From the NCBI GenBank assembly GCA_039026375.1, contig JBCCML010000001.1, forward strand, positions 62,001 to 126,000: DNA of 64,000 nucleotides, given 5' to 3'. The notes under the pieces were generated by a model. The model did not search any database and was not told the DNA's origin. It was given only the letters and a program-made list of their open reading frames with translations. A program made the translations under genes and the position numbers. The DNA is from Thermohalobaculum sp039026375. GTDB taxonomy: Bacteria > Pseudomonadota > Alphaproteobacteria > Rhodobacterales > Rhodobacteraceae. This document shows positions 41,393-50,491 of this stretch, one piece after another; position 1 is the first letter of the stretch, and every line of letters starts with the position of its first letter.

Positions 41393-42955
41393 CTACCACT
41401 TGGACAGTGGTGCCTCCCCCCCAAGATTTCCAGTCTTTTTTGTGCGTGCCCAAGCGTCGGGATTGAAGAGCGCAATCACCGCAAGGGTCTCTACGCGTCC
41501 GAGCACCATCACCACGCCTAAAATGATACGCTCCGCATCCCCGAGATCGGAGAAGCGCAGGCCCGCATCGGTGATCGATGCAAACGCCGGTCCAGTGTTC
41601 GAAATCGCCGCAATTGCAGCAATCAGGGCATCTGCGAAGGGCATACCGGCGAATGTGAGGCCGAGCACGGCCAAGAGTAGCGCCATAAAGAACAGCATCA
41701 TGAATGCCCAGGCGATGAATGCACCGTCGCGCCGAAGTCCCCGCGGTCCAGCACTTTGGCCTGCGACCGAAAGAGGCACTGCGATCCGCTCGAGCTCGCG
41801 TTGGCCGTGGCGTATCAGCGCATAGGCGCGGATCAACTTGATCCCACCGGCGGTCGTTGCCGCACCACCACCTATTGTGCACAGGCACAAAAGAACAAGC
41901 CCGGGATTTTCCAATCCGGACCAGTCGCGCGCACTTGCCCAAGCGTGGCTTTCAAAACCTGTGGTCGTAACGAAAGAGAGCGCAGTGAAGAACGCCCCCC
42001 ATACGGCCGCGGCAGCATCGAGACTTTCGGTGTCTACGTCGATCGTAAGCACACCGACCCAATGGCGCAGAACAATCATTGCCGTGGCCAAGAGCACCAA
42101 ACACAACATCAAGATCAGCTCTGGATCACGCCAGGGGCGCTCGGCCTGACCGATACGCACCGCACCCGGGTATGCGAGCCGCGTGGCTGCCAAGACCATG
42201 AAACATGCAGCAAAGGTCTCAGCCAAATAACTCTGGTTCTCGGCAAAGCCGCCGTCCATCGGGGATATCCCGCTGGTCGAGACGATCGACATGGCGTGCA
42301 CCGCAGATACCACCCCGGTCTTCTCCGTCGCATTGAAGACCAAGCCCATAACGAGAGTCAGCAGTAGATAGACTGGCAACACGGCCCGTATCGCCCTGGC
42401 AAGACGGCTCTCGAAGGCGGCTGCTTTTACCCGCAGATCGAACCCGGCGCCTTCAGTCAGGCCCTCGGCTGCAGCAATCACTTCGAACCCACCCAGGCGT
42501 CGAGGGGCGAGGATGACATAGGCGGCCAGCAATGTGATTAGGCCGCCAAACCATCCCATGAGACCACGCCAAAGATGGATGGCCTCCGGGACAGAGGACG
42601 CTTTGGTGTAGACACTACCGCCTGTGGTCGTTAGCGCGGCGATCATCTCGAACCAGGCGCCGACAAAGCCGATTTGTGGCGTCAAAAACCAGAGCGGGAG
42701 GCAGGCATAGGCTGACAACAAGATCCAGCTGACCAGAAGAGTGCCTAGCTCGCGCTGAACGGTATCTCGGCCGTGTCGCCCAAGCATCAGAACCATCAAC
42801 GAGATCGCGCCGAGAAATCCGAACAACGCTGGATAAAGAAACCCACGCGCAATACGCCATTCAGCCTCCAGTGCTGCTTGCAGAGCAGGCACCAGCATCA
42901 AAGCGGCGATAAACGCCATCAAAAGACCCAGAACCGGAAGGTTTCGAGCCTGCAT
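41393..42955 (-). CDS. trkH: Trk potassium uptake channel subunit TrkH
   Basis: TrkH (520 residues) forms the potassium-conducting pore; four pore-loop repeats can be seen (TTTGGSVYT, VSTSGISPMDGG, TTTGFESHAW and SNTGPAFASI) between membrane helices. It works with TrkA, whose stop is directly adjacent to its ATG with no gap. Located between trkA and hfq. Selectivity glycines are present in all four loops. Confidence 0.95.
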   Translation of the reverse strand: MQARNLPVLGLLMAFIAALMLVPALQAALEAEWRIARGFLYPALFGFLGAISLMVLMLGRHGRDTVQRELGTLLVSWILLSAYACLPLWFLTPQIGFVGAWFEMIAALTTTGGSVYTKASSVPEAIHLWRGLMGWFGGLITLLAAYVILAPRRLGGFEVIAAAEGLTEGAGFDLRVKAAAFESRLARAIRAVLPVYLLLTLVMGLVFNATEKTGVVSAVHAMSIVSTSGISPMDGGFAENQSYLAETFAACFMVLAATRLAYPGAVRIGQAERPWRDPELILMLCLVLLATAMIVLRHWVGVLTIDVDTESLDAAAAVWGAFFTALSFVTTTGFESHAWASARDWSGLENPGLVLLCLCTIGGGAATTAGGIKLIRAYALIRHGQRELERIAVPLSVAGQSAGPRGLRRDGAFIAWAFMMLFFMALLLAVLGLTFAGMPFADALIAAIAAISNTGPAFASITDAGLRFSDLGDAERIILGVVMVLGRVETLAVIALFNPDAWARTKKTGNLGGEAPLSKW

Positions 42956-44329
42956 TTAGAAGTATTCCATGGAGACCCGGAACAACTGCTCGACTTTACC
43001 TACTGTCTCTCGAAGAGCAAACACCACCAACTGGTCACCAACGTGGATGATTGTCTCTCCCCTGGGCTGCACGACCTCATCGTTGGACAGTACGGCGCCA
43101 ACGATCGACCCAGTGGGGAATGCAATGTCGCGAAGGCGCTTACCCGCGATCGGGGAAGTGGCCATCACCTGGGCTTGCAGAACCTCTGCCTCTCCGCCTC
43201 CAACAGAGTATACCGCCCGTATCTTACCGCGGCGCACATGACGCAAGATCGAGGACACAGTCGTTGCACGGGGGTTGATCAGGGCATTCACACCCAGAGT
43301 TTCTGACACGCGTTCAAATACAGAGTCTTTGGCAAGCGCGATGCCGATTGGACAACCTGCCTCCTGGGCCAATGCCGTAGCTAACAGGTTCACGCGATCA
43401 TCATCCGTCAAAGCAACAATCGCATCGGCATCGGCGATGCCGGCCTCATCCAGCACCTCTGCATCCAATGCATCGCCGTTGAGTACAATTGTGCGATCCA
43501 GATTGTCGGCCGCAAGCTCCGCTCGCGCGCGATCTCGCTCGATGATCTTCGCTCGAAGGTTCGATCGGCTCTCGATCATGCGGGCGACGCGCAAGCCGAT
43601 GTTTCCGCCCCCAACGATCACGATCCGCTCTGCGATCAGATTCTCCCTTCCGAATATACCGAACGTCCGTTGAATATCGTCCTGATGGGTCACCAGATAA
43701 ACGTCATCACCTGGCAAGACTTGATCATCCGCTTTGGTGACAAACATCCGGCCACCGCGTTGAACCGCGACGACAATGCAGCGCAGTGTCGAGAACAACT
43801 CAGTCAGTTGGCGAAGGGGCGTGTTCACCGCTGGGCAGTCTTCATCGATATGCAGCCCCATGAAGGCCACCTGCCCATCCAGGAACGGTTCGATATCGAA
43901 CGCGGCTGTTGCAGCGAGACGGCGCATAGTGACCTTTGCCACCTCGGCCTCCGGCGAGATTACGACATCGATCGGCATATGGTCCCGCCGGAAGAGATCC
44001 GACCACTCGGCACCCAGATAACTGTCTGTTCTGACGCGAGCGATTTTCACGGGAACTTCGAAAACCGAATGGGCCACCTGGCACGCAACCATGTTCACCT
44101 CGTCCATTGAGGTGGCCGCGATCAGCATGTCGCAATCCTCGGCGCCAGCCCTGTTAAGCACGTCTGGATGAGACGCGAATCCCATTACTCCGGTAACATC
44201 TAGACTATCGGTCACCTGACGCACTAGCGCCGGGTTCACATCAATCACGGTAACAGCGTTACCTTCGTCAGATAGCGAGCGCGCAATCTGATAGCCAACT
44301 TGGCCTGCACCGCAGACAATCATCTTCAT
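42956..44329 (-). CDS. trkA: Trk system regulatory protein TrkA
   Basis: TrkA (457 residues) binds NAD(H)/ATP on the cytoplasmic side and gates TrkH. Two RCK halves are visible: MKMIVCGAGQVGYQIARSL at the N-terminus and RIVIVGGGNIGLRVARMIE at about residue 233. Each is followed by a TrkA_C-type segment. ATG is clear. trkH follows directly. Confidence 0.96.
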   Translation of the reverse strand: MKMIVCGAGQVGYQIARSLSDEGNAVTVIDVNPALVRQVTDSLDVTGVMGFASHPDVLNRAGAEDCDMLIAATSMDEVNMVACQVAHSVFEVPVKIARVRTDSYLGAEWSDLFRRDHMPIDVVISPEAEVAKVTMRRLAATAAFDIEPFLDGQVAFMGLHIDEDCPAVNTPLRQLTELFSTLRCIVVAVQRGGRMFVTKADDQVLPGDDVYLVTHQDDIQRTFGIFGRENLIAERIVIVGGGNIGLRVARMIESRSNLRAKIIERDRARAELAADNLDRTIVLNGDALDAEVLDEAGIADADAIVALTDDDRVNLLATALAQEAGCPIGIALAKDSVFERVSETLGVNALINPRATTVSSILRHVRRGKIRAVYSVGGGEAEVLQAQVMATSPIAGKRLRDIAFPTGSIVGAVLSNDEVVQPRGETIIHVGDQLVVFALRETVGKVEQLFRVSMEYF

Positions 44330-44406
44330 GAAAGCTGGGCCTTCCGCTGACAGCCGCTCATGCTTGGAACCCTAGGCGCCAGCCTTCGGGGCGTCAAATG
44401 CGGCGG

Positions 44407-44574
44407 TCAATCGCCGCCGCCATCTCCATCGCCGCCGTCATCACCCAAGCCACCTTCTCCTGACCCTTTACGTCGAGATTCTGGCAACTCGATACCAAGG
44501 GCAGTCGCGATGACAGCAACGACGGCAATAAAACCAATGCCAAACAGGATGGGGTTTTCTGCAATCCAGCTCAC
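44407..44574 (-). CDS. Small single-pass membrane protein with Gly/Asp tail (55 residues)
   Basis: A GTG overlapping the preceding aminotransferase's TGA (GTGA) opens a 55-codon frame. It encodes a helix (ILFGIGFIAVVAVIATALGI, ~9-28), then a charged stretch (ELPESRRKGSGEGG) and a Gly/Asp tail (GDDGGDGDGGGD). The coupling and clean helix support translation. The family is not recognised. It lies between the C-S lyase gene and trkA and may be a membrane-tethered partner of either. Confidence 0.55.
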   Translation of the reverse strand: MSWIAENPILFGIGFIAVVAVIATALGIELPESRRKGSGEGGLGDDGGDGDGGGD

Positions 44575-45746
44575 GCGGCCTTTTCCTGGAAAGCCTGTGC
44601 CAATCGTGCAATTGCAGCATCCAGAGTGGCCCGCGGACAGGCAAAATTTAAGCGTAACCAGCCGTCGCCGCCTTTGCCGAATGTGGGCCCCTTGTTAACT
44701 ACCACCCGGGCTTCGTTCTCGACCTTGTAGCGAGCCTCCTCTGCGGTGAGGCCAGTCTCGCGAAAGTCCAACCAAGCGAGATAGGTCGATGGCAATTCCA
44801 TGAAGCGGGCGCCGGGCAGATGATCGGCGACTGCTTGCTGAAGACGGTCACGATTGGCCTGCAGATAGGGCAGCAGCGCATCCAACCAGGGCGCCCCGCC
44901 GCGATAGGCTGCCTCCGCTGCCGCCATCCCGAATGCATTTCGCGAACCCACGCCGGCTGCGCCAATCGCTGCCTGGAACTTCTGACGCAACTTTGGGTTG
45001 GAGATCGTCACCTGCCCCGTAAGAGCACCCGCAAGATTGAACGTCTTTGATGGTGCGGTAAGGGTGATTAGGTTGTCGGAGATTACCGGCGCGGCTTTCA
45101 TCGTAACGTGATGTCTTGCACCGTCGAACACGAGATCATGGTGAACCTCGTCCGAAATCAGCAAAAGATCGCGTGACACGCAGAACTCGGCTAGCGACTT
45201 TATCTCCTCAGAGGACCACACCCGTCCGCCTGGATTGTGTGGTGAACAGAAGATCACCATCCGGGCGTTCGACGGCAGCTCTTCTGCCAGAGCATCCAGA
45301 TCCATCTCGTAACGACCCTGGACCAACTTCAGTTCAGCCTCGTGGATCGGCCTTCCATTAGCCCGAATGACCCGTCCAAAGGCGTGATAAACCGGCGAGA
45401 AAACAACGATCGCGTCAGTTGGCTGGGTGAAGGCTTGGATCGCAAGCCCGACAGCTGACACTAGCCCATGGGTGTGTGTGATCCAGTCGGGATCGGGCGT
45501 CCAACCGTGACGCTCGGTCATCCAGTTTATGACCGCTTCACGCATCGAGCGATCATCGCCATAATAGCCGAAAATGCCGTGGCTCCCGAGCTTGGTCAAG
45601 GCGTCGGTGATAACGGGAGCCGCCTTGAAATCCATATCGGCCACCCACATCGGAATGGCGTCTTCAACACCATCCGGCGCCGGCATAGCGTCCCACTTGC
45701 TGGAATGCGTGTGTCTTCTGTCAATCACAGTATCAAAGTCGAACAT
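44571..45746 (-). CDS. patB: PatB/MalY-type PLP C-S lyase/aminotransferase
   Basis: The 391-residue enzyme resembles the MalY/PatB group, which cleave cystathionine or cysteine S-conjugates. Signatures are MWVADMDFKAAPVI, FGYYGDD, the central FCSPHNPGGRVWSSEE, LLISDEVHHDLVF and the lysine in APSKTFNLAG, ending LNFACPRATLDAAI. It is placed between a methyltransferase gene (12 bp upstream) and a small membrane protein gene (overlapping). The exact substrate, cystathionine or another thioether, is open. Confidence 0.86.
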   Translation of the reverse strand: MFDFDTVIDRRHTHSSKWDAMPAPDGVEDAIPMWVADMDFKAAPVITDALTKLGSHGIFGYYGDDRSMREAVINWMTERHGWTPDPDWITHTHGLVSAVGLAIQAFTQPTDAIVVFSPVYHAFGRVIRANGRPIHEAELKLVQGRYEMDLDALAEELPSNARMVIFCSPHNPGGRVWSSEEIKSLAEFCVSRDLLLISDEVHHDLVFDGARHHVTMKAAPVISDNLITLTAPSKTFNLAGALTGQVTISNPKLRQKFQAAIGAAGVGSRNAFGMAAAEAAYRGGAPWLDALLPYLQANRDRLQQAVADHLPGARFMELPSTYLAWLDFRETGLTAEEARYKVENEARVVVNKGPTFGKGGDGWLRLNFACPRATLDAAIARLAQAFQEKAA

Positions 45747-45757
45747 CTCGGGCCTCT

Positions 45758-46573
45758 CTAACCAGCGCGCGCGTGTACCAACGCACCTGCTTCGGAACGG
45801 CGGGCCGGCCCAAGCCGGGACAACGCCTTATAAAGGGTCTTGCGCCCAGGAAATGGGTCTTCGAACGTTTGTAGGGACATCAATTGCCAGGGGGCAAGAG
45901 CCGAAAGGAAGTCTTCGATATCCTCTGCGGCAATGCCCCAATGCATCGGTGGCGCAACCAGAATATCACCAACTTTAAGGCCATCGCTCATCTTCTCGGC
46001 ATCGGCTGGCGTAACGGTGTCAAAGAAAAACTCGGCACCCGGCAGTCGCGTGGAAATCTCACCAAAAAGTTCCACCACCTCGGTTGCGGCCCAGTGCATC
46101 AACTGGCCGGCGGCGCAGATGAAGACTGGACGCCCAGCAGGCAAAGATCCGATCCAAGCGGGGTCACGTGGCTCGCACTCAATCTCATGCAGAATTTCGT
46201 CCCCCGGTAGCAGGCCCGTCCTTATTGCAATTCCATCGAGCGGCCCGACATTGAACCATTCCAGCGCCTGCTTACCCAGTCGCCAGAACTGAGTTTCAAG
46301 TCCCGGCGCCAAAGCAACGACAATTCCAGCGCCACCTGTTCGATGGCCAAAGTCCCGGATCAGTTCATCGCAAAATCGTGCTCTAATCGCATGTTCGGCA
46401 GCGGGTTTTCCAAACTGCTCCAAAAGATCAGATTCGATTCTCGCAACAAGTTCTGCAGCAATCGGATCATCAAGCAGCGCCTCTGTCCGCGCGTGCTCGG
46501 CTGCTCGGTTCCATAGGCCCCAAAGCATATGCGGTGGAACGCTGCCAAGGCCTACATTATCGGGTCGTGCCAT
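45758..46573 (-). CDS. Leucine carboxyl methyltransferase-family SAM-dependent methyltransferase
   Basis: The 271-residue protein looks like the LCM/tetracenomycin-type O-methyltransferase family. It begins with PPHMLWGLWNRAAEHARTE, then a SAM-binding half with GIVVALAPGLETQFWRL and FNVGPLDGIAIR. The later PAGRPVFICAAGQLMHWAATE is the usual IxEGLLxYL position. It likely methylates a small acid or phenol; product unknown. It is the first gene of a likely two- to three-gene unit with the C-S lyase. Confidence 0.72.
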   Translation of the reverse strand: MARPDNVGLGSVPPHMLWGLWNRAAEHARTEALLDDPIAAELVARIESDLLEQFGKPAAEHAIRARFCDELIRDFGHRTGGAGIVVALAPGLETQFWRLGKQALEWFNVGPLDGIAIRTGLLPGDEILHEIECEPRDPAWIGSLPAGRPVFICAAGQLMHWAATEVVELFGEISTRLPGAEFFFDTVTPADAEKMSDGLKVGDILVAPPMHWGIAAEDIEDFLSALAPWQLMSLQTFEDPFPGRKTLYKALSRLGPARRSEAGALVHARAG

Positions 46574-46736
46574 TAAGGCGCTCCGAAAAACACGGATTTC
46601 AACTCACCCCTGAGGGAGGCGCCGCGTATCAGCTTGCGTGTCCGCTCGCAAGGCTGCCCTGCCAGCAGTGTCGGTGTTTGGCGCAATCTAAAGATGCTCG
46701 TCAGTTGGCAGCAAAACAACGCGTACGCTTTCAATC

Positions 46737-48161
46737 TCAACCATCTTCAGCTTCTAGGGCACTTTCATCGTCAGTTTTGGCCACTCGAATGCCGCCGCGG
46801 GATGTCGTTGTCACCCCGAGCATTTTCAGCTTTCTGTGAAGCGCGGACCGCTCCATTCCAACGAAACTGGCTGTCCTAGAGATGTTACCGCCGAACCGAT
46901 TGATTTGAGCCACCAAGTACTCTCGTTCGAATAACTCGCGTGCCTCCCGCAATGGGAGGGATGCCACAAGTGACATCACGGCACCCAAGCCCTGCTCTCC
47001 AGCATCAGGTGCAGGTGCGCCCGGCAGTTCGTCCGCTTCGACAACGTCGTTGTCGCCCCCCAAAATCAACAACTGCTCCATTAGATTACGCAGCTGGCGT
47101 ACGTTGCCCGGCCACTCTCGTGTCTGCAGGGCCGCTATGCAGCCGGGGCTAAGTCTTCGACGCACCAGACCTTGCTCGCGCGCAAACAATTCCAAAAAGT
47201 GGTCACAAAGCTCTGGAATATCGTCACGGCGCCGATCTAACGAAGGCACGTCAATCGGCACAACGTTCAGTCGGTGGTATAGGTCCTCTCGAAACCGTCC
47301 GTCGCCAATCAGGCGATCAAGATCCAGGTTCGAAGCAGAAATGACCCTGACATCAACCCGCACGGTTGTCGCTCCGCCCAAGCGAGAAAACGACTGATCG
47401 ACAAGAACCCTCAGAATCTTGGATTGGGTGCCTTGTGGCATGTCACCGACTTCATCGATGAACAATGTACCACTGTGCGCACGCTCGAAGACCCCGGTCT
47501 GCTGGACCACTCCGTCGACCTCGCGGCCGAACAGAACCTCTTCCATACGATCTGCTTCGATCGAAGCTGCGTTCACAACGATAAAAGGTTTCTCTGCACG
47601 CTCTGAATTCGCGTGGATGTACCGGGCCGACACCTCTTTACCCGAGCCCGGGGCGCCAGTGAGCATTACGCGGCTGCCGCCTTTTGCCACGCGGTCCAGC
47701 TTGGTCCGGAGTCCCGCCAGCACGTGACTGGAGCCGATCAGTTCAGCTGTGCCTTGCTCTGAATTTCGCAAACGCGCGTTTTCTCGACGCAGCCTGTTCG
47801 CCTCCAGTGCCCGAGCGACGACGACCATAAGTTGGTCCATATTGAACGGCTTCTCGATAAAATCGTATGCACCTTGGCGAACTGCCGCGACCGCGACCTC
47901 GATGTTTCCGTGCCCGGATATGATTACGACCGGGATACCGGGATTGTCACGCTTCACTGCTTTTAAGATCTCAATCCCGTCCATGCGGCTGCCCTGCAGC
48001 CAAATGTCTAAGATGATCAGGTCAGGCGCACTTACATTGATCGCTTCAAAGGCACCGTCTGCATCCTCGGCCATTCGGGTTTGGTAACCCTCATCCTGCA
48101 GCAGATCCGAAATCAGGTCACGGATGTCAGCCTCATCATCAACGATCAATATATCGCTCAT
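46737..48161 (-). CDS. ntrX: Response regulator NtrX (sigma54-activator-like)
   Basis: NtrX (474 residues) is the partner of NtrY. It has a receiver with Asp ~52 in IILDIWLQGSRMDG, an AAA+ domain with Walker A GAPGSGKEVSA and Walker B GTLFIDEVGDM, the arginine-finger region EDLYHRLNVVPID, and a C-terminal Fis-type helix (GNISRTASFVGMERSALHRK). The GAFTGA loop that touches sigma54 is replaced by DGVVQQTG, so it probably does not activate sigma54 in the usual way. ATG 48161 gives a receiver start; ntrY ends 4 bp upstream. Confidence 0.95.
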   Translation of the reverse strand: MSDILIVDDEADIRDLISDLLQDEGYQTRMAEDADGAFEAINVSAPDLIILDIWLQGSRMDGIEILKAVKRDNPGIPVVIISGHGNIEVAVAAVRQGAYDFIEKPFNMDQLMVVVARALEANRLRRENARLRNSEQGTAELIGSSHVLAGLRTKLDRVAKGGSRVMLTGAPGSGKEVSARYIHANSERAEKPFIVVNAASIEADRMEEVLFGREVDGVVQQTGVFERAHSGTLFIDEVGDMPQGTQSKILRVLVDQSFSRLGGATTVRVDVRVISASNLDLDRLIGDGRFREDLYHRLNVVPIDVPSLDRRRDDIPELCDHFLELFAREQGLVRRRLSPGCIAALQTREWPGNVRQLRNLMEQLLILGGDNDVVEADELPGAPAPDAGEQGLGAVMSLVASLPLREARELFEREYLVAQINRFGGNISRTASFVGMERSALHRKLKMLGVTTTSRGGIRVAKTDDESALEAEDG

Positions 48162-48165
48162 GCGT

Positions 48166-50433
48166 TCACGCCGCCTTTCCTTCGTCATCTGTGGCAGTGG
48201 TATCTGCGGTGGTCGACGCCACCGACTTCGGGAGACGCACGATCACTTGCGCGCCATCTAGTCCACGGTAGCCATCGGCGTCGCCAAGCGCGACTTCACC
48301 GCCGTGCTGCTCCAAAATCTTCGCCACAATGGCAAGCCCAAGCCCCGTGCCCTTTGCACGATGCGTGACATATGGATCAAACAATCGGTCTCGCCCCACT
48401 GCCGGGAGACCGATGCCATTATCCGTGATCTTCAGACGCCAGGTGCGATTCCCGCCTTCAATCTCGACTAGCACGATGGCGGCTGGCGCGTCTTTGCCCT
48501 CACGTTCCTGGCGGCTTTCGACTGCATCGGCAGCGTTTTGCAACAGATTGGTAAGGACTTGACCAAGCAGTCCCCGGTCAACGGCAACAAATATGGGGCC
48601 TTCTGGAGCCTCCATCACGTAATCAATGCTTTGCCGCGCCTCGCGATTTAAGAGAACAATCTCGCGCACTAGCGGCAGGAGATCCTGGGTCTCTAAGCGC
48701 GGCTCAGGCATTCTCGCAAATCGGGAAAACTCGTCCACCATCCGACGAATATCTCCTGCCTGACGGGTTATGACATCTAGGTACTGGCCGAATGCTGCGC
48801 CCTCCTCTTCGCCAAACTGACGGCTCAGTTTTCGCCTCATGCGGTCGGCCGACAATTGGATCGGCGTGAGCGGGTTTTTAATCTCGTGCGCGATGCGGCG
48901 CGCCACATCACCCCATGCCGCCATGCGCTGTGCTGACGCCAACGCGGTCATATCGTCGAATGTCAGGACGGCACCTTCATCCGGGTCGTCGGCAGATTTC
49001 GGTGCTACGCGGGCCAGGAAATCCCTAGTTTCACCCCGAACAGACTGCCTGACTTCGCCGCGAGCGACCCCCGCAGGAGCCGACTTCGCCTGATCAATAA
49101 GTGCAACGAAACCAGGCGCAGAATCGGCGAGCCCTGCTGACATCGCCGCTGAACCGTCTATGCCTAGCATCTCGGCAGCAGCGTCGTTGATTAGATCAAT
49201 ACGGCCCTCGCGATCCAAGCCGATCACCCCGGCAGTGACGCCCAGCAGCACAGCTTCGATGAACTCCCGACGCCGCTCTGTCTCGTCCCTGGCGGCGATC
49301 AAGTCATCGCGCTGACCTTTCAATTGACCGGTCATGCGATTGAAAGCCCTGCCAAGACTTGCAATTTCATCGTGCCCGCTGTCCTCCTTGACCCGCACTT
49401 CCAAATCGCCTGCACCAACGTCTTCGGCGGCTTGCGCTAAGCGGCCCACGGGCTTAGCCAACCTCTCCGCAAACCAAAGACCAAATACTATCGCCCCAAG
49501 TATGACGATCAGGGCAAAGCCAAGGTAGATCAATGCATAGTTGAGCAGCGTTGAACCGCGCTCACGCTCAAGCCGGTCATAAAACTGAACCGTGCCGCGC
49601 GTTTCGTCTAACAGCCGAAGCACGTCTCCCTGCACAGGCTGGGACACGTACAAGAAGCTGTCGAAAAACCCACTAAGATACACCAATCCGCGGATCTCAT
49701 TACGATCTGGATCGGGGATAATGACAAGTTCACCGCGTCTCGCACGTTCGATCTGGCTGTCTGTGGGCGCGATAAAATTGAACAGGTAACTGAACTCGCC
49801 ACGCGCGACGATCTCTTGATCGAGATTAAAGATGTAGGCACGGGACAACTCCCGGACGAGCGCTTGCTTCGTGACCAATTCATCAATTTGATCCCGGTTC
49901 AATCCGGCCAGGATCGCGCGATTAAGATCGCCCGCCATGTTGATCATGTCGGTGCGCAGTTCGGCAGTATGTTCGCGCTCATAAGCTTCAGCAGTGGTCA
50001 GGGAATTCCGAACAACGGATCCGATCCGGTCGGTGAAGAGAGACTCCAACCCCACGCCCACCGTCAGTGTCGCGAAGACTGCAACAAGAATCGTTGGAAA
50101 CAAAGCTACTGCTGCGAAAACACCAGCCAAGCGCAGGTGGAGGTATGTACCAGCCGACCGACGTCGGCGCGCGATTACCAAAGTTCCGACGCGCCAAGCG
50201 ATCAATGCCGCCAGCGCAAGGACATAGCATGCATCGAGTAAAAGGATGACCCTTGTCAGAAGGTCGTTGCCGGTTGACTGCGCGCGATCACTGAGAACGT
50301 ATGCAGTAGCAACAGCCAGGGTTGGGCCCGTAAGAAGCAGAATTAATCCGCTTCGCCGGATGATCCATTCAGCACTTCGCCGACCCCATCGGCGGGGCCC
50401 AATTCGGCTAGCCGTCATACTGACTTCAGCCAC
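48166..50433 (-). CDS. ntrY: Sensor histidine kinase NtrY
   Basis: NtrY (755 residues) is a membrane sensor kinase for nitrogen/redox signals. It has three N-terminal helices, a large periplasmic/sensing segment, another helix near 300, a HAMP (RLAKPVGRLAQAAEDVGAGD), a PAS-like domain (GVTAGVIGLDREGRIDLINDA), the H-box ARRIAHEIKNPLTPIQLSAD, and the ATPase motifs LQNAADAVESR, ITDNGIGLP and GTGLGLAIV. Start GTG at 50433 has GAGGG five bases upstream; ATG at 50418 is an alternative. It follows ntrC after 58 bp. Confidence 0.95.
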   Translation of the reverse strand: MAEVSMTASRIGPRRWGRRSAEWIIRRSGLILLLTGPTLAVATAYVLSDRAQSTGNDLLTRVILLLDACYVLALAALIAWRVGTLVIARRRRSAGTYLHLRLAGVFAAVALFPTILVAVFATLTVGVGLESLFTDRIGSVVRNSLTTAEAYEREHTAELRTDMINMAGDLNRAILAGLNRDQIDELVTKQALVRELSRAYIFNLDQEIVARGEFSYLFNFIAPTDSQIERARRGELVIIPDPDRNEIRGLVYLSGFFDSFLYVSQPVQGDVLRLLDETRGTVQFYDRLERERGSTLLNYALIYLGFALIVILGAIVFGLWFAERLAKPVGRLAQAAEDVGAGDLEVRVKEDSGHDEIASLGRAFNRMTGQLKGQRDDLIAARDETERRREFIEAVLLGVTAGVIGLDREGRIDLINDAAAEMLGIDGSAAMSAGLADSAPGFVALIDQAKSAPAGVARGEVRQSVRGETRDFLARVAPKSADDPDEGAVLTFDDMTALASAQRMAAWGDVARRIAHEIKNPLTPIQLSADRMRRKLSRQFGEEEGAAFGQYLDVITRQAGDIRRMVDEFSRFARMPEPRLETQDLLPLVREIVLLNREARQSIDYVMEAPEGPIFVAVDRGLLGQVLTNLLQNAADAVESRQEREGKDAPAAIVLVEIEGGNRTWRLKITDNGIGLPAVGRDRLFDPYVTHRAKGTGLGLAIVAKILEQHGGEVALGDADGYRGLDGAQVIVRLPKSVASTTADTTATDDEGKAA

Positions 50434-50491
50434 GTGCCCTCTTCAAACCGATGCGGCTACCCCCACGGAACCAAGGCAACCTGTTGCTAAA

